A stretch of DNA of 64,000 bases from Carallia brachiata. Its lineage: Eukaryota > Streptophyta > Magnoliopsida > Malpighiales > Rhizophoraceae. Where the stretch lies: NCBI GenBank assembly GCA_021464245.1, contig JADCRB010000016.1:4767250-4831249 (forward strand), read 5' to 3'. Positions 48,640 to 59,636 of the stretch are shown here, piece by piece; positions within the stretch are counted from its first letter, which is position 1, and every line of letters starts with the position of its first letter. The position numbers and the translations under genes were made by a program. Below the pieces are notes generated by a model. That model searched no databases. It saw only the letters and a list, made by a program, of their open reading frames with translations, and had not been told where the DNA came from.

Positions 48640-49255
48640 AAAATTAAGGTTTGTTTGAGTTACCTGTTAGATGTTACTGTTGCTAATTGCTATTACTGAT
48701 TGCTGCTACTGATTGCTAACAAAACTAATGAAGTATTTGACTAATTTTATATTTATTGTTACTGTTAAATAATAAAAAGTCTAATTTAGACATCTAATTT
48801 ATTTAGTTATATCATATCGACAAAAATTTATTTTCATATTTTATAATTTTATATTTTTAAAATAATATTCTATAAATAATATTGAGAATATTCTCACTTG
48901 ATTTTTATTTTTTTAAAATTTTTTTACTATATGGTAAAAAATATAATGTTTGAGATGTTTTTAAGTGTCAATATTAAAGAATTGAAGTGAAAAAAATATT
49001 ATTGAAGAATAGTTGAAAAAAGAAAATATTATGTTTATACAAATATTGTGAAATACATTAACATATCTAATTTATGTGGTAAGTAAAATAATAATAATAA
49101 AATTATATAACTTTTCTTTAAGGTTAGTTTAGTCCATATAAATTATTGTTAATATTAAAAAGTAAAAAGTAACCTAAAAAGTAGTAAAAAGTAGTATTAA
49201 ACTACTTTTCAATTAGTTGCTGTTAGGGAGTTAATAAGAAAACGAGCAGAATCAA
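48640..49255. mobile_element. AT-rich MITE, family A copy 3 (inverted, shortened)
   Basis: The left end GGTTTGTTTGAGTTACCTG is followed by CTGTTGCTAATTGCTATTACTGATTGC. This is the inverse of the right end of the copy at 26340-27065. The right part, with AAACTACTTTTCAATTAGTTGC, matches the inverse of that copy near 26470, and the outer 100 bases are missing. It interrupts the GTGTCGTA array. Confidence 0.65.
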
Positions 49256-50349
49256 AAGTTGTATGAATGAAGTGAAGGTATCTATGGAAATTACCCAAGT
49301 GTCATGCAAAAGAAACAAAAGTGTCATGTGAAATGGGTATAGTGTCATAGGAATGAAATAAATGTGGCATAGAAAATGGGCAAAAAAGTGAGGGAGGGAG
49401 AGACAGAGTTAGAGATAGAGAAGAGCGAGGATGATAGAAAGAGAAAGAGTAACTGTTGAATTGATTGTCTTGTGCAATATTTTGAGTATGATAATTTATG
49501 TAATTTTTAAGTGATTTGAATTTTTGGATATGCGAAGCTTGAAAAAATATGAGTAGTTTTTAAGTTTTGTATTCAAAGAAGACAAAATTTTATTACTATT
49601 ATTATTTTTTGCATATGAATGATGTTCAAAATAATTTGTGTATTTATAAATTGTCCAAATTTTTGTTTATTTTTTAAATGGAGGGAGGGAAAGAGAGATT
49701 GGGAAACATATTGGCATAAGAAGAGAGAGAAATAGAGGGAAGGCTATGACCCAGACGTCGCATGAGAGAGTTACAGTTGTCATAGAGATCAACAAAGTGT
49801 CGTATTAATGAAATTACATGTTGTATAGAATCATTTAAGCAACATACTTGGCACACATGGGTATAATAGAGAATCTATCAAGTGTCGTACGGAAAAAATA
49901 AACATGTAATAAGAAATTACACAAGTGACGTTTAAGAGAAATGTAGCTGTCATGGAAAAATTGGGAAATGTCATATGAAAAAAACAAAAATGTACGGAAA
50001 AATTGTGAGTTATATAAATGAAGATATTTATGAGAATTACTTAAGTGTCGTGCAAAAGAAACAAAAGTGGCATATAAAATGATTGAAGTGTCGTAGAGAA
50101 GTACCTAAGTGTCATATGCCTGAATTAAAGGTGTCGTAGAGAATCGTTAACTTGACATAGGAGTCGAACAAAGGTATCATAAAGAATCTAGAGAATCACT
50201 CAAGTTTCTTATGAAAGAACCAAATGTGTCCCAGAAAATTGCACATTGTCGTACAAACGAAATGAACTTGTCATTGGGAATTAGTCATGTGTCATACCAA
50301 AAGAAACGAATGTGTAATAAGGGACCACCCAAGTGTCGTATGAACAAGA

Positions 50350-50520
50350 TTGTTAAAATCTCAATCTAGGTTGTAAGATTTTATGACTCTACAATTATAT
50401 ATAAAGTCAACAATTCAGATTGCGGTCGAATCTTTTTGAGATAGAATTTTGGTAGAGTCTCGATCTAAATCGTAAAATCGGTGAAATCTTTATTCGATCT
50501 TACAATTCTCATTTTCTTTA
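50350..50520. other. possible small foldback inside the array
   Basis: TGTTAAAATCTCAATCTAGGTTGTAAGATTTTA near the left and CGATCTTACAATTCTC near the right interrupt the GTGTCGTA units and are partly inverse to each other. This looks like a small MITE remnant. Borders and duplication are not clear. Confidence 0.3.
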
Positions 50521-50922
50521 TATTAAGTTTTTTATTTGAAACTAATATTTTTTTAGTAATACAATAAGAATTATAAAGATATGTTTTGAATTTTTTGGAT
50601 TGTTAAAGTGTTTCAATTTTATGAGTTTTGCTAGTTTAACACGTTTTAATTCCATATAATTTTTTAATAAACAATGTTTCAGCACTTTTTAAATAGTTCT
50701 TAAGTTTTTATTCATGCTTATTATATGTGTTGTAGGGTACGAATGAATTAAAGGTGTCGTAGGGACTTAATCAATTGTCATGCCAAAAAGTAAATTTGTT
50801 GCAAGTAAATTGAAACACTTTGACAATCCAAAAAATAGTTTTAAAGTTTTTTTTGTTAATTTTTATATGTGTCGTAAGAAATAAGTCAAAGTGTCGTACA
50901 AACGAATTAGAAGTGTTATATA

Positions 50923-51459
50923 TAGAGGTGTTAAAAAGTGACTCTACCCGATAATCCGTTTGAATCCATCCGAAAAAATTGGGTCAGGAACCCAATTTTT
51001 CAACCCGAATCCAAAAATGACCCAACCCGAAAATGACCCGAAAATTTTAGATTGGATCTGGGTTGGATCCGAGTCACCCGTTGGGTTAACAAAAAGACAA
51101 AATAGTGAAAATTTTTTTGACTTTTACCTTTGACTTATCTTTTTTAAATATTAATTAGTACTATTTTCGTAAAATATAAATATATATGACGCAAAAATTA
51201 AATTTAAACGTTTAATTCATTATAGAAATGAGTTTTAAATTTAATTGAAATGTTTTATTTTAGTAAACAATGACTTAAAAAAATAATGGTTCAGTGCGAA
51301 TTCGACTCGAATTTGACCCGAATCCAACCCGAATCTGAAACGACCCAACCTGAACCCGAACTGAATGTAACGTGACCTGAAAGTAACCCAACCGAAAATA
51401 ACCCGAACCCGAAATGACCCAACCCAAACCCAACCCAACCCGACTTTTTGACACCTCTA
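50923..51459. mobile_element. hAT-like MITE with CGGGTTGGGT-type arms
   Basis: The ends TAGAGGTGTTAAAAAGTGAC and, inverted, TAGAGGTGTCAAAAAGTCGG are flanked by a perfect eight-base duplication GTTATATA at 50915-50922 and 51460-51467. Eight-base targets and TAGRGGTG ends are typical of hAT elements. Both arms carry repeated AACCCGAA / ACCCAACCC words. The 537-base element has no transposase. It sits inside the GTGTCGTA array and is younger than it. Confidence 0.9.
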
Positions 51460-51599
51460 GTTATATAGAAACTTTAAGCAACTGTCCTACAAATAAATTA
51501 GAGGTGTCGTAGAACTAAGGTGTCGTAGGAAGTTAAGCAATTGTCGTACGGAAGAGTAAATGTATCGTAAGGGATGAGTCAAGCAATATGCAAAATTAA

Positions 51600-52785
51600 T
51601 TCACGACAACGTCCATTTTGAGATCTTGCCTAGAATGAACTGTATATTGAAAAGAGAAAATATAAGAAGTAAAAGTCCAAAAATTCTAGCAAAGCGCCAG
51701 CAATTTTGAAATTTTTTTGCTTCCAAACTACAACAAAACTACAAATCCAACTTCGACAAGCAAACAAAAATGAAAACAATGACACTCAACCACTATTCAC
51801 TCATAATCAAGGCGACCCATATCTCGAGTATTTGATCCCACAAACACGGAAAGCCGTTCATGAAAGCAGGTTCAACTCCAAAATAATATTAATTGGACCA
51901 ACAAAACAAACAAGAAGCCGAAGATAAATTGGGGCAGAAACCCATGGATTACCCATTCTCATCTGACTTCTGCAAGAGCAGAAGTTGAAGTTCAAAATAA
52001 TTGTTAAGGCTAATCAATAATGCTTTCCGACAACAATCAAGCTAAACGTAAACAAAGGGAATAAATTGAACAAAATAATTAAATTCTGACATAAACAAAT
52101 GAAATGACATATATAACAACACTCTGGTAACTAGTATTCCCAGAACCCACACACTCCCAAATAACAACAACAAGAACAAAGTTGACCGAGGGTGAAATAC
52201 CATATGAGGGTACCATGTGCCCAAACGAAAAGTGGCAAATTATACATAAAAAAAAATCTCAAATTTGACAAACATTTCAGAAAACTTGCAATTGAAAATA
52301 GCAACCACATAGGAATTAAAAAGGATGTAATGTAGTTTGACAAAGAAACATTTCCTACAGTCACTACAATAACTGTTATTTTAGATAAACAACTTGAAGA
52401 AAGACAACCGAACGGTTAATGAGGCACTTTAATTGCCAAATGGAACCAAGCTATGGAATAAGATTTGGACAGCAATTGAAAAGGTGAACTAGGGGATGAA
52501 ACAAGTGCTTAAGCAGATATATAACATACAACATATGCGAATGAAAGTCAACTGACACTTTGCAGTTAAAAAGCACAATTCTAAAACCATCCTTAAATAA
52601 TTTACTACCCGACTAAGTGATGTTAAAAATCTGCAGCAAACTACATATTCAACAATTTTGTTATCATTTAACAAATTAAAAAAAAAAAAAAAACACATTA
52701 GGATGCAATGTCACACATGAAGTCGTTCAAACAAAGTTACAAAAAATAAAAGCAATGAGTAGAAATTTTATTTAAAGAAGCAACT
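51600..52785. other. non-repetitive gene-free stretch
   Basis: Base composition here is more like gene flanks than like the array to the left. No conserved protein can be read on either strand. It adjoins the coding-like fragment at 52792-53040 and could be its 3' untranslated region, since that fragment reads on the minus strand. Confidence 0.35.
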
Positions 52786-52791
52786 AAACCA

Positions 52792-53040
52792 ATTTCAAAA
52801 CAGCAGCCAAAGTTGCATCCTGAGAAAAAAGAATTTCAAGCTTCCCTGTAGAATCTCGACCACCAGTCTCAGGAATGTAGCATTTATCAGATGATTTTTT
52901 CGCACTTCTATTACGAATTGCATAGTGTGCAAAGGCAAAATTCAATTAAGCATGAACTTCCTAGTCTGATGATAACTTGTGTAAGTTACTTCGATGCAGT
53001 AATTTCAACTGCAGCGCCAACCTCTCAAAGCTAGTGGTTC
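52792..53040 (-). pseudogene. C-terminal fragment of an unrecognised protein
   Basis: On the minus strand one frame reads TTSFERLALQLKLLHRSN, then HKLSSD, stop, EVHA, stop, LNFAFAHYAIRNRSAKK, DKCYIPETGGRDSTGKLE and ILFSQDATLAAVLKLV, with a final stop near 52792. The composition is protein-like and continuous except for two stops, so I call it a broken copy of a real C-terminus. I do not recognise the family. The similarity ends abruptly near 53040. The ends of the fragment could also be exon borders. Confidence 0.45.
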
Positions 53041-53084
53041 CTCATTCCTAGACCCTTTTAAGTGCCAATTTCAAACTATGTTAC

Positions 53085-53620
53085 TCTTTATTTTTCTAAT
53101 TAAGGGTGTGTTTGTTTTGTGTAATACTTTTCTTAAAAATATTTTCCTCAATTTTCAGCGTTTACAGTGCAGTAAAAATAAGGTCATCGAAAAATATGTC
53201 GAAAGTCAACTAAAAAATATTGGCTTTTTTTTTTTTTTAATGAAAATGACTTTTAACTCCAAACGAGCTGAAGTCATTTTTCAGAAGAAAAGATTGCTAC
53301 GCATGAGAAATAGAGGGTTCACGAAAGGCAGAGAGAGAGTGGCCACGTCAATTGCTGGCTTATCAGAACGTCCTCGTTGGCCGAATAGAGTGTCGTTGCC
53401 GGTTAACTAGAGTTTTGTCGTTGGCCTATTTTTGTTTATTGCAATCAAGCTCTTTGCAATTCCAGCAAAAGCCAATATCATGCACTTTGCCAAAGCTAGA
53501 TCCTAATAGTGACAAAAGTTTTAATTTCAAAGGACAATTATCACTTTTCAAGTTAGATTCTTATATATTTTTAAAAATCTACAAAATGAATATTTTATAT
53601 TTGACACTTTAAAAATGTGA
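53085..53620. other. MITE-like AT-rich block
   Basis: It starts GGGTGTGTTTGTTTTGTGTAATACTTTTC, wording common at plant MITE ends, but the matching right end was not found. Open frames within it have no domain. The stretch 53620-54150 that follows is AT-rich with several long poly(A)/poly(T) runs. Confidence 0.3.
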
Positions 53621-54159
53621 CTAATCTACAACTGACATCTCTGACTAGTAGTCATCAGTCAATCTAAATAAAAAGTGTGAAATGACAATAATGCCTCCAT
53701 ATATATATATATTTATATATATTTTAAAAAAAAATCTAAAATCATTTGAATTAAATTGTCAATTTTTCTCTCAAAATCTCTAATTTCATTTTTTAAACCT
53801 AGTTCAATCACTATCTTTCTCTCAATCCAAATCCAAAACTTATAGGATCTCTATCCTTTTCTCTCGATCCAAATTCAAAACTCAAAAAATAAAGCTTCAA
53901 TCTCCATCTTTTTCTCTCAATCCAAGACCAAGAAGAGGCAAATGAATAAAACCAAGAGAGCCCCACATCATATACATGCAAAATGAGGAGGCGAGAAAGA
54001 TGAATCTCCGGGTAACTGTAATTTTTTTTTTTTTTTTTTTTTTGCGAAAACTTAAGAATTAACAAAACCCAAAATTCAAGTTTGCCTCTTTGCCAAAAAA
54101 AAAAAAAAAAAAAAAAAGGTTTTCCCCAAAAAAAAAAAAAAAATTTGCCTCTTTCCCAA

Positions 54160-54740
54160 ACCACTTCTCATTTGGCTCTAGGGTAGCCCTGGTTGCTCTT
54201 CCATGATTGGCAACTTTCTTAAACTGGGTCCTTACCGTGTTAATGAACAACTTGTTCTTGAACCCAATTTGGGCTCTTGGAATCGCACCTTTACCTTGAT
54301 TTTCCTTGATAATCCGATTGGAGTTTGCTTCAGCATAGCCTCAAAGCCTGAAAACATACCAAAAGATCAACATGTTGTTGATAAACATCTATTTGTTGCT
54401 AGTACTTGATATGTCACAGGTGAGAGTTAATCAGGAAAGCATGTTCCTGCAATCAGGTATTACATTTTGAAGAAGAACACCAAGCTGCCAGTGTCAAAGC
54501 AAGTGAATTTGAAAGGTGTTGTCAATGGGTTGACAGATCCGCTGACACAAGTGCAAACTCAGGCTTTGAAAACTTACTTTTTCGGCTTTATCAATGAGAA
54601 GCTAAAAAGGGAGTTGCAGGAAGCTTAATGGAAGGTTGTTAAGTTGGTTAAGATAGGAAATTGGAGTGGAACAACAGATGCAAGAAATGTGGTGTTGGAA
54701 GTTATTGCAAAACATGACAGTGTTGGAGATTATCGAGGTT
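54160..54740 (+). pseudogene. serine carboxypeptidase-like (SCPL) pseudogene
   Basis: SCPL proteins are secreted or vacuolar hydrolases or acyltransferases. The frame from 54161 reads PLLIWL, stop, GSPGCSSMIGNFLKLGP (the oxyanion-hole region, usually NGGPGCSS), EPNLGSWNRTFTLIFLDNPIGVCFS and KDQHVVDKHLF. After a stop, and apparent loss of about 50 residues, it continues YVTGES, stop, SGKHVPAIRYYILKKN (the nucleophile Ser is in GES), then LPVSKQVNLKGV, GLTDPLTQVQTQALKTYFFGFINE and KIGNWSGTTDARN. The N-terminus, the late catalytic Asp and the His are absent. Three or more stops and the deletion make it nonfunctional. The wording is closest to the SCPL50/51 type; that is from memory. Confidence 0.85.
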
Positions 54741-55910
54741 GAAGAGGGAGATACGAAAAACAATTTTCAAAAGGTGAACTCTTTTTTTTTATTTTTTTAT
54801 TTTAGATATTTTACATGGAAAGTATTTTAGTAGTGAAGGCATTTTAGACTCTTTAAATTATTTATAATAATATTTTTATAATTAAAATTAATATTTATTA
54901 ACAGTTAATTGACGGGATTCTTTTTTGTAATTACAATTAAATTTTAATATACTTTTTTGTAATTTTTAAAACTAAGGGATGTCAATTATAAATATATTAT
55001 ATTTTTAAAATGTCAAATATAGATTATTCAAGAAAACGGTTTTCTTTTTCCAGATTGTATAATAGAGGCCTTTTTCTTCCTAGTTTGGGATTTGGTTTTT
55101 TTCATTCTAAGATTTTATATTTGGGATTCGGTTCTAATCAATACTTGGTGTTCTTATTCGAGATATCTAGGAAAAATATTTTTATTCCCTTTTCAGGTTC
55201 CCATTCAAGATTGTGTTATTGGGTTTTGGTATTCATCTGCCTCGAAATTCGTCATTGTTGGACTCCTTAATGGCTGTTTTGGTTTTTGTCTTTTGAAAGT
55301 AAAAAAAAAATATTTTTCAACTAATTTCACAATCAGAGCCAAAGGACAGAAGTTGATATTTTCTTTTTAAAAAAAAAATTTCAGTAAATATTACACATAC
55401 AAGGTTTTTTTTTTTATATATAAATTATTTTATAATAAACAAAACAAATCCTAAATTTATAGCACTACGGGACTTGCTGCCCTTAGGCCACCGAGAATAC
55501 ATCCTTCTACTAAATCTACAAATCCATCACACGTATATCTTTTTTTTTTTTTTTCTTTTCCTTTTTAGAAATTACGGTTCCAGAGTCAATTTTAATTTAT
55601 TGATAAGACGCAGAAAATAAATATATGGCAAACACTCTTTTTATTTACATAACGACGTGGTGTTAAACTCTACCAAACCAGGGGAAACAAGAGTAAAATC
55701 TCTTATTATCTATAGGTCATATCTAACTAGAGGACGCTCGAGCTCACACACCGCACTCAACCATTCTCCGGTGTACACTATACTGCTTGACCCTAATGGC
55801 ACAAAATGGTCTCTTGAATTGTACCTAGTTTTACTCCCGCCTCAGGTCACTGTACATAACTACAACACTCTCAAAGTCTAGATTCTCAACGATCCCTTAA
55901 ACGCTGGATT
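54741..55910. other. gene-free stretch
   Basis: AT-rich DNA with poly(T) tracts (for example 55540-55553). A GC-richer patch at 55640-55880 may be part of an old retroelement. The open frames at 55010-55370 show no recognisable domain. Confidence 0.4.
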
Positions 55911-56528
55911 TATGAGTATCAAAATGAGTTATCAGATTGAGTTTGGGTTGAGTCGATTTGAATTTAGGTCACTTTGGGTTGAGTTTCTTATGAGTCAAGT
56001 TATTTTCGAGCTATTTTGAGTTGGATTACTTCAGATTCAGATTAACTGACAGGTCGGCCATGTTATTAAAAATAATGACGTGACATTTTTTATTAAAAAT
56101 TTTAAAAATTTTAAAAATTTTGCTTAAAATTCTTAAAAATTAAAAGAAATTATAAGATCAAAAAATAATTAAAGAAATTTCTTTTAAAATATTCTAAAAA
56201 ATAAAAATAAAATTTAAAACTGTATAAAAAATTTAAAATATTCTAAAAAAATTTATAATTAAGATTTATATTAAAAATAGTAGAATCTATATTTTTTATA
56301 ATATAAAATATTTTTTTTTTATTTTTTTGTCCCCTTAAAAAAAAAAAAGTTCAGGTCAGACGGGTCGAATTAGGGTTGAATTCGAATTTGACCTAAGATT
56401 TTCAAGTCATTTCGGATTCTAATCATTTCGGGTTATATTATTCTTTGGGTTCAGATCGAGTTCGGATTGTATTTTTTCGGACGGATTCTGACTAACCCAT
56501 CAGATCGGATCAGATTTTGACACCTCTA
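55911..56528. mobile_element. older hAT-like MITE
   Basis: The left end TATGAGTATCAAAATG and right end, inverted, TAGAGGTGTCAAAATC resemble the ends of 50923-51459, and both arms have GGGTTGAGT / TTCGGGTT-type words. The flanks GCTGGATT and ACTGGACC match at five of eight bases, a decayed duplication. No protein. Confidence 0.55.
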
Positions 56529-57640
56529 ACTGGACCACTCCTAAATATGACAGACATGTCGGTTATGCCCCCGACTAACTCCCACGACGCATCTCACAAG
56601 CAAAAAATTATCTGAGTCTCAATGTCAAGTACTATGATCCAAAATCCTCAGGCTCGGTGTGATATGGAAATTGTCAGATCCATAGCCTGTCATGGCAGGA
56701 CAAGTGAGTATAATAATATTCAATAAGTAATGTCATGCGTGTAATGAAATACTAATTTCGTGTCCCTTCTCATAATGCAAACAAGTATCATACTCTTGTT
56801 TCTTTTTTTCCTTTTCTTACTTGATTATCATATGAACTCCTTCTCTCGAGCTCCCCTCTTTTCTTTCCTTTTTCCTTTGTTGTTTTCATGCAACTTTAAA
56901 CGATTCTCATCGTATTTTCGAAAAGGGTTCCGTTACATGGGCATATAATTTTTTCTTATTATATCTATACGTATTTTTTTTATAACTGCGAGTATTTTTT
57001 GTACAATTATAAACAAAAAAATATGCAACAAAAAATAATAATACTTTTTATATCACTTTTTATTCTTGTGGTTGCACAAAACACACATATAATTACACAA
57101 AAAAAATTACGTATAAAGACAATAAAAAGAAATCATATATCCATAAACATTTTCCCTTTCGACCTATTTATTGCCATGAATGAAATTCACTTTCTTAGGT
57201 GCAAGTCAACTTTTGGATCAAGGCGCGTGGATATAGTCTTTCCTTCACACGGTGTTTATTTCTCAAGGCCATTTCATTCTTACCTAGTGTTACCAGAATC
57301 TCGCATCAGCCACCGCACTAGAGCCAAATCCAATTTAGTTTTATAGAAATCTTGCATTTGCTACCAACTAGCAGTAATATTTCTCAGGCATTGTATCACA
57401 TTCCAAGTCTTGATAAAAATATCTTTGTACTCAAAGACATTTTACTTTACTTCTTTTATGTAATCTTACTTGCTAATGCAAATGCATGACATGACATGTA
57501 TGCGCCCTCATACTTTATCAAGGATACATGCAATACAAACACATAGTAACATAAAATTCTCCTGTGATCATCTTCCTTTTGGCTTTTTTGTTTTTTTTTT
57601 AACCTTAACATTGCCGCAGTCAGCTTTTGGGTTCCATTAG
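56529..57640. other. probable retroelement remnants, no gene
   Basis: The segment 56530-56760 contains GTCGGTTATGCCCCCGACTAACTCCCACGACGCATC and CCATAGCCTGTCATGGCAGGAC, suggestive of LTR-type DNA but without a partner. The segment 56985-57140 is the second copy of the repeat at 33208-33380. No coding domain was found, including in the 115-residue frame starting at 56999. Confidence 0.35.
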
Positions 57641-57739
57641 CCGTAAATTGCCTAACGAGGCAAGCAATATTAACCTTTCATTCACTATCACGTCTCATTC
57701 TTTCCGGAAATTACAATTGAGCAACTTGTTCTCAACTTT

Positions 57740-58125
57740 ATTTTATTTCGTGCATTTCTCCCAATTTGATCAAAATTGCGTTCTAAACCCTCGATATTCA
57801 ATCCCCGGTCAAATTTGTTCGCTTTTCCTCCTAACTCATCAAAATTACGATTTGGTCCCGCAATGCTTAATATATGTCAAATCAACCCACATTTCACCTT
57901 AACTTATTGTTACTTGCAATTTAGTCCCTAAGGGCTTGTTATTTATCGAATTAGTCAACGTTTATTTGAATTTATCATTGTTTGCAACATAGTCCCTCAA
58001 TTCTCAAATATTCTACCCTCTCCATATTTATCCATATTTGCAATTTAGTTCCTCAAGATTAATATTCAACAAATCGACCAACATTCACCCAAACTTATCC
58101 ATATTTGCAATCTACCCTCTCCTAT
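57740..58125. repeat. degenerate tandem array, about 65-90 base units
   Basis: The phrase CATATTTGCAATTTAGTCCCTCAA recurs with changes near 57850 (AATTACGATTTGGTCCCGCAA), 57915, 57985, 58030 and 58105. Each is followed by an AATATTCAAC.AATC..CC-like stretch. Five or so units are visible. Such arrays are common in untranslated or LTR regions of plant retroelements; it adjoins LINE-derived DNA. Non-coding. Confidence 0.6.
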
Positions 58126-58129
58126 TTCC

Positions 58130-59035
58130 CACTGTAATCTTTTGACCAATAGATCTAGCCCGTGCAAGACGCTCTGCCAGCTCCAAGACCAGTTTTTCCC
58201 CTTTTACGTTTCTAAGAAATATCCTGATGGGAAATATATTCTTCACACCACCTATGCGCATAGGGTATCTGGAGTTTGTGGAAGCCGCCCCTCTGTTTGG
58301 CTAATAGTGCAAAGATTGAATGCTTGCAAGTCCCTGAAACCGAGACCTCTGCTCCATTGGCATGGACATTTTTTGCCAGCATTGTGAGATTTGTCTTATG
58401 TTGTCCCCACCGGAATCGGGATATCAATATTTTTAATTCTAAACTTTCAAGTTTTTTTACGTTTGAATTCTAAATATTTTTAACATTTCATTTGAATTCT
58501 AAATTTTTTGATTTCATACTACATCAGTCCTTTAAGTTACAAAAAGTGGTCAATCGATTAATAAATGTGTTTAACTTAATAAAAATTATTTAAAAAAAGT
58601 TAAATATATGAATTAAATATTTTTTTCATCAACAAAATATGCACATTAAATATTTTTTTAATCAACAAATATACGAATTAAATAGGTAACATGCATATTT
58701 TTGATAAAAAAAATATTCAATTCATATATTTAATATTTTTTTAAACAATTTTTTGTAAAGTTAAAATCATTTTTTAATAGATTGATCACTTTTGATAAAT
58801 AGAGTGACTGATTTGGTAGAAAATCAAAAAGTTTAAAATTCAAATGAAATGTCAAAAATATTTAAAACTCAAATGTAAAAAGATTTAAAGATTTAAGACT
58901 AAAAATATTGATATTTCCATCGGAATCAACCATATCTTCTGGTCTTTTCCTTGCGTATGTTGAGATTGCAGTTAGCACATCCTTAATCAAGACTTCTCGG
59001 CAAGCAAAGATAAAAGTTGCAGCTCCCAACCTCTT
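58130..59035 (-). pseudogene. LINE (non-LTR) reverse-transcriptase C-terminal remnant
   Basis: On the minus strand, 59030-58928 gives FACREVLIKDVLTAISTYA. After the inserted MITE, 58410-58135 gives FRWGQHK, GLGFRDLQAFN, FALLAKQRGG, LPQTPDTLCA and, in shifted frames, text like SWSWQSVLHGLDLL. These blocks in this order are the typical end of plant L1-type ORF2: REVLIK..., the WWG.. block, GLGFRDL..FN.ALLAKQ..., then S..W.S. Frame shifts and stops are frequent. The upstream catalytic part is not present. Confidence 0.8.
58418..58916. mobile_element. Mutator-like foldback MITE, copy 3, nested in the LINE remnant
   Basis: A palindrome of about 499 bases starting GGGATATCAATATTTTTAATTC and ending with AAAAATATTGATATTT. 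The flanks CCACCGGAATC (58407-58417) and CCATCGGAATC (58917-58927) form an 9-11 base duplication with one mismatch. Removing the element rejoins the LINE reverse-transcriptase similarity. Closely related to 18804 and 37874. Confidence 0.88.
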
Positions 59036-59045
59036 TTTTTTTTTT

Positions 59046-59605
59046 GGGTGACATTCCAAGCTTGAATTTTACAGTCCTCCTTGTCACAAACAAAAGTTGC
59101 ATCCTCAACTTTACTTTTATTACAAAACACATACCAAGTTATCAGTAATTACAAAACATATATCATGACTAATGGCAGTAAGTCAAAATAGACGAAAATC
59201 ATCAAAAGACGAAAATGCCCTTATATATAAAGAAAAAGATAACTGACTGATAAGGTAGAGTCCTTCCCCACTTCTTTCATCCATCTATTTCTCTCAAATT
59301 TCTACACGATTTCATCTCCATGACAACCCAATCAACAAACGACATACAAAAATACGCTTATTTTGCCACAATCCAATAGTGCACAACTACATGTTCAAAT
59401 GAATTTATTTTAAATTTTATCTCGGAAGAAACTGTAACTAATATTTTTAAACAAAAATTAATACTTTTAAAATATAAAAATAATAAGTGTTTTAAAAATA
59501 TTAATTTTTATTTTAAAAATATCATTCATAATTTCACTTTAAATAAAATTCGAAACAAATGTATCCAGAACACCATTTTTTTTCAATCCCATATCCCTCT
59601 CTCTG

Positions 59606-59636
<31 letters not shown>

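Larger units (their letters stand above)
45490..51600. repeat. decayed higher-order repeat array built on a GTGTCGTA word
   Basis: Over about 6 kb a module recurs at roughly 45490, 46510, 48290 and 49670. Each begins after AT-rich text with GAGGTCGAGAG-like words, passes through a GA-rich tract, then GGTAATTACTCACACGTCGTACGA-like text. It then continues with many short units such as AAGTGTCGTA, GTGTCATAGAGAA and CAACTGTCGTACG. The last part, 49260-51590, is almost only these units, spaced roughly 25-45 bases apart. The array is split by a family A MITE (48640-49255) and a hAT MITE (50923-51459). A local triplication of a unit of about 50 bases lies at 48287-48420, and a near-perfect duplication at 48090-48245. 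No protein is encoded; open frames are low-complexity Leu/Ser or Arg/Glu runs. Confidence 0.75.

Noticed and set aside
45490..51600. A CRISPR-like array
   Set aside because: The units are short, variable in spacing and wording, without fixed direct repeats or unique spacers, and the genome is eukaryotic.
56999..57346. A 115-residue frame
   Set aside because: The first half lies in an AT-rich dispersed repeat and the second half has no recognisable domain.
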